From NCBI RefSeq assembly GCF_021390435.2, contig NZ_JAJVCN010000001.1:3844001-3908000 (forward strand): DNA of 64,000 bases, in the 5' to 3' direction. This DNA is from Kibdelosporangium philippinense. Lineage in GTDB: Bacteria; Actinomycetota; Actinomycetes; Mycobacteriales; Pseudonocardiaceae. A program made the translations under genes and the position numbers. The stretch's first letter is position 1, and the number at the start of each line of letters is the position of its first letter. The notes under the pieces are model-generated. The model was not told the origin of the DNA, searched no databases, and saw nothing but the letters and a program-made list of their open reading frames with translations. This document shows, one piece after another, positions 63,993 to 64,000 of this stretch.

Positions 63993-64000
63993 TTCCCCAC
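63943..64000. mobile_element. Terminus of an IS21-like element, cut by the window edge
   Basis: Begins TGTCGGCGATCATGAAATTC. A 20-bp unit, GCGATCATGAAATTCCCCAC (63948-63967), is repeated with three changes at 63981-64000. Multiple terminal repeats of this size at a TGT end are typical of IS21-family elements. It has inserted into the IS1380-type transposase gene. The family call rests on 58 bp only. Confidence 0.5.

Overview
The window is high-GC actinobacterial DNA. Gene content and protein style suggest a filamentous actinomycete of the Pseudonocardiaceae type; this is inferred from family resemblance, not from a marker gene. It falls into three regions.

Region 1 (about 1-31,200) is a hypoxia/dormancy island of the DosR (DevR) type. 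It holds many universal stress proteins, three CBS-domain genes or remnants, two flavin split-barrel proteins, two Acg-like nitroreductases, a DevS-like heme sensor kinase and a CtpF-like P-type ATPase. One long plus-strand operon (1141-8319) joins a USP, GAPDH, a four-subunit group 3b NAD(P)-linked [NiFe] hydrogenase with its maturation protease, and a class I fructose-bisphosphate aldolase. A minus-strand block carries acetate kinase, phosphoketolase and a GNAT/acyl-CoA-ligase protein acetyltransferase, which suggests overflow or fermentative acetate metabolism linked to protein acetylation. A recurring operator-like motif, roughly RGGNCTTTCGGCCCT or its reverse complement, lies upstream of most transcription units here and was not seen in the biosynthetic region. 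The island is also decaying. The DNA-binding C-terminus of a DevR-like regulator survives as a headless fragment abutting a MITE-like element. MgtC, NarH and sigma-factor remnants are collapsed into one another. A CBS gene is frameshifted, and a wax ester synthase/DGAT gene carries a frameshift, a nonsense codon and an IS3 insertion.

Region 2 (about 31,240-34,890) is an insertion-sequence cluster: IS3, then IS630, then IS5 placed exactly at the IS630 TA target junction.

Region 3 (about 35,300-62,700) is a hybrid NRPS/PKS biosynthetic cluster. It contains a KS-AT-ACP module and a C-A(Cys)-PCP-TE protein whose thioesterase has a cysteine nucleophile and which continues into a complete MFS transporter domain. 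It also contains MbtH, a SET-domain protein, a second C-A-PCP NRPS and an MFS exporter. A tightly overlapping operon follows: KS with a dead AT remnant, ACP, class III aminotransferase, hotdog thioesterase, FabZ-like protein lacking the catalytic Glu, KS, half-KS (chain-length-factor-like), acyl-AMP ligase, free-standing A domain, condensation-PCP with a mutated active site, and a free PCP. An ISAs1 element with a 10-bp target duplication has landed inside the cluster. At the right edge an IS1380-type transposase is interrupted by what looks like the terminus of an IS21-type element. The product cannot be named from sequence alone; a cysteine-containing, possibly beta-amino-acylated lipopeptide or polyketide-peptide is the most defensible inference.
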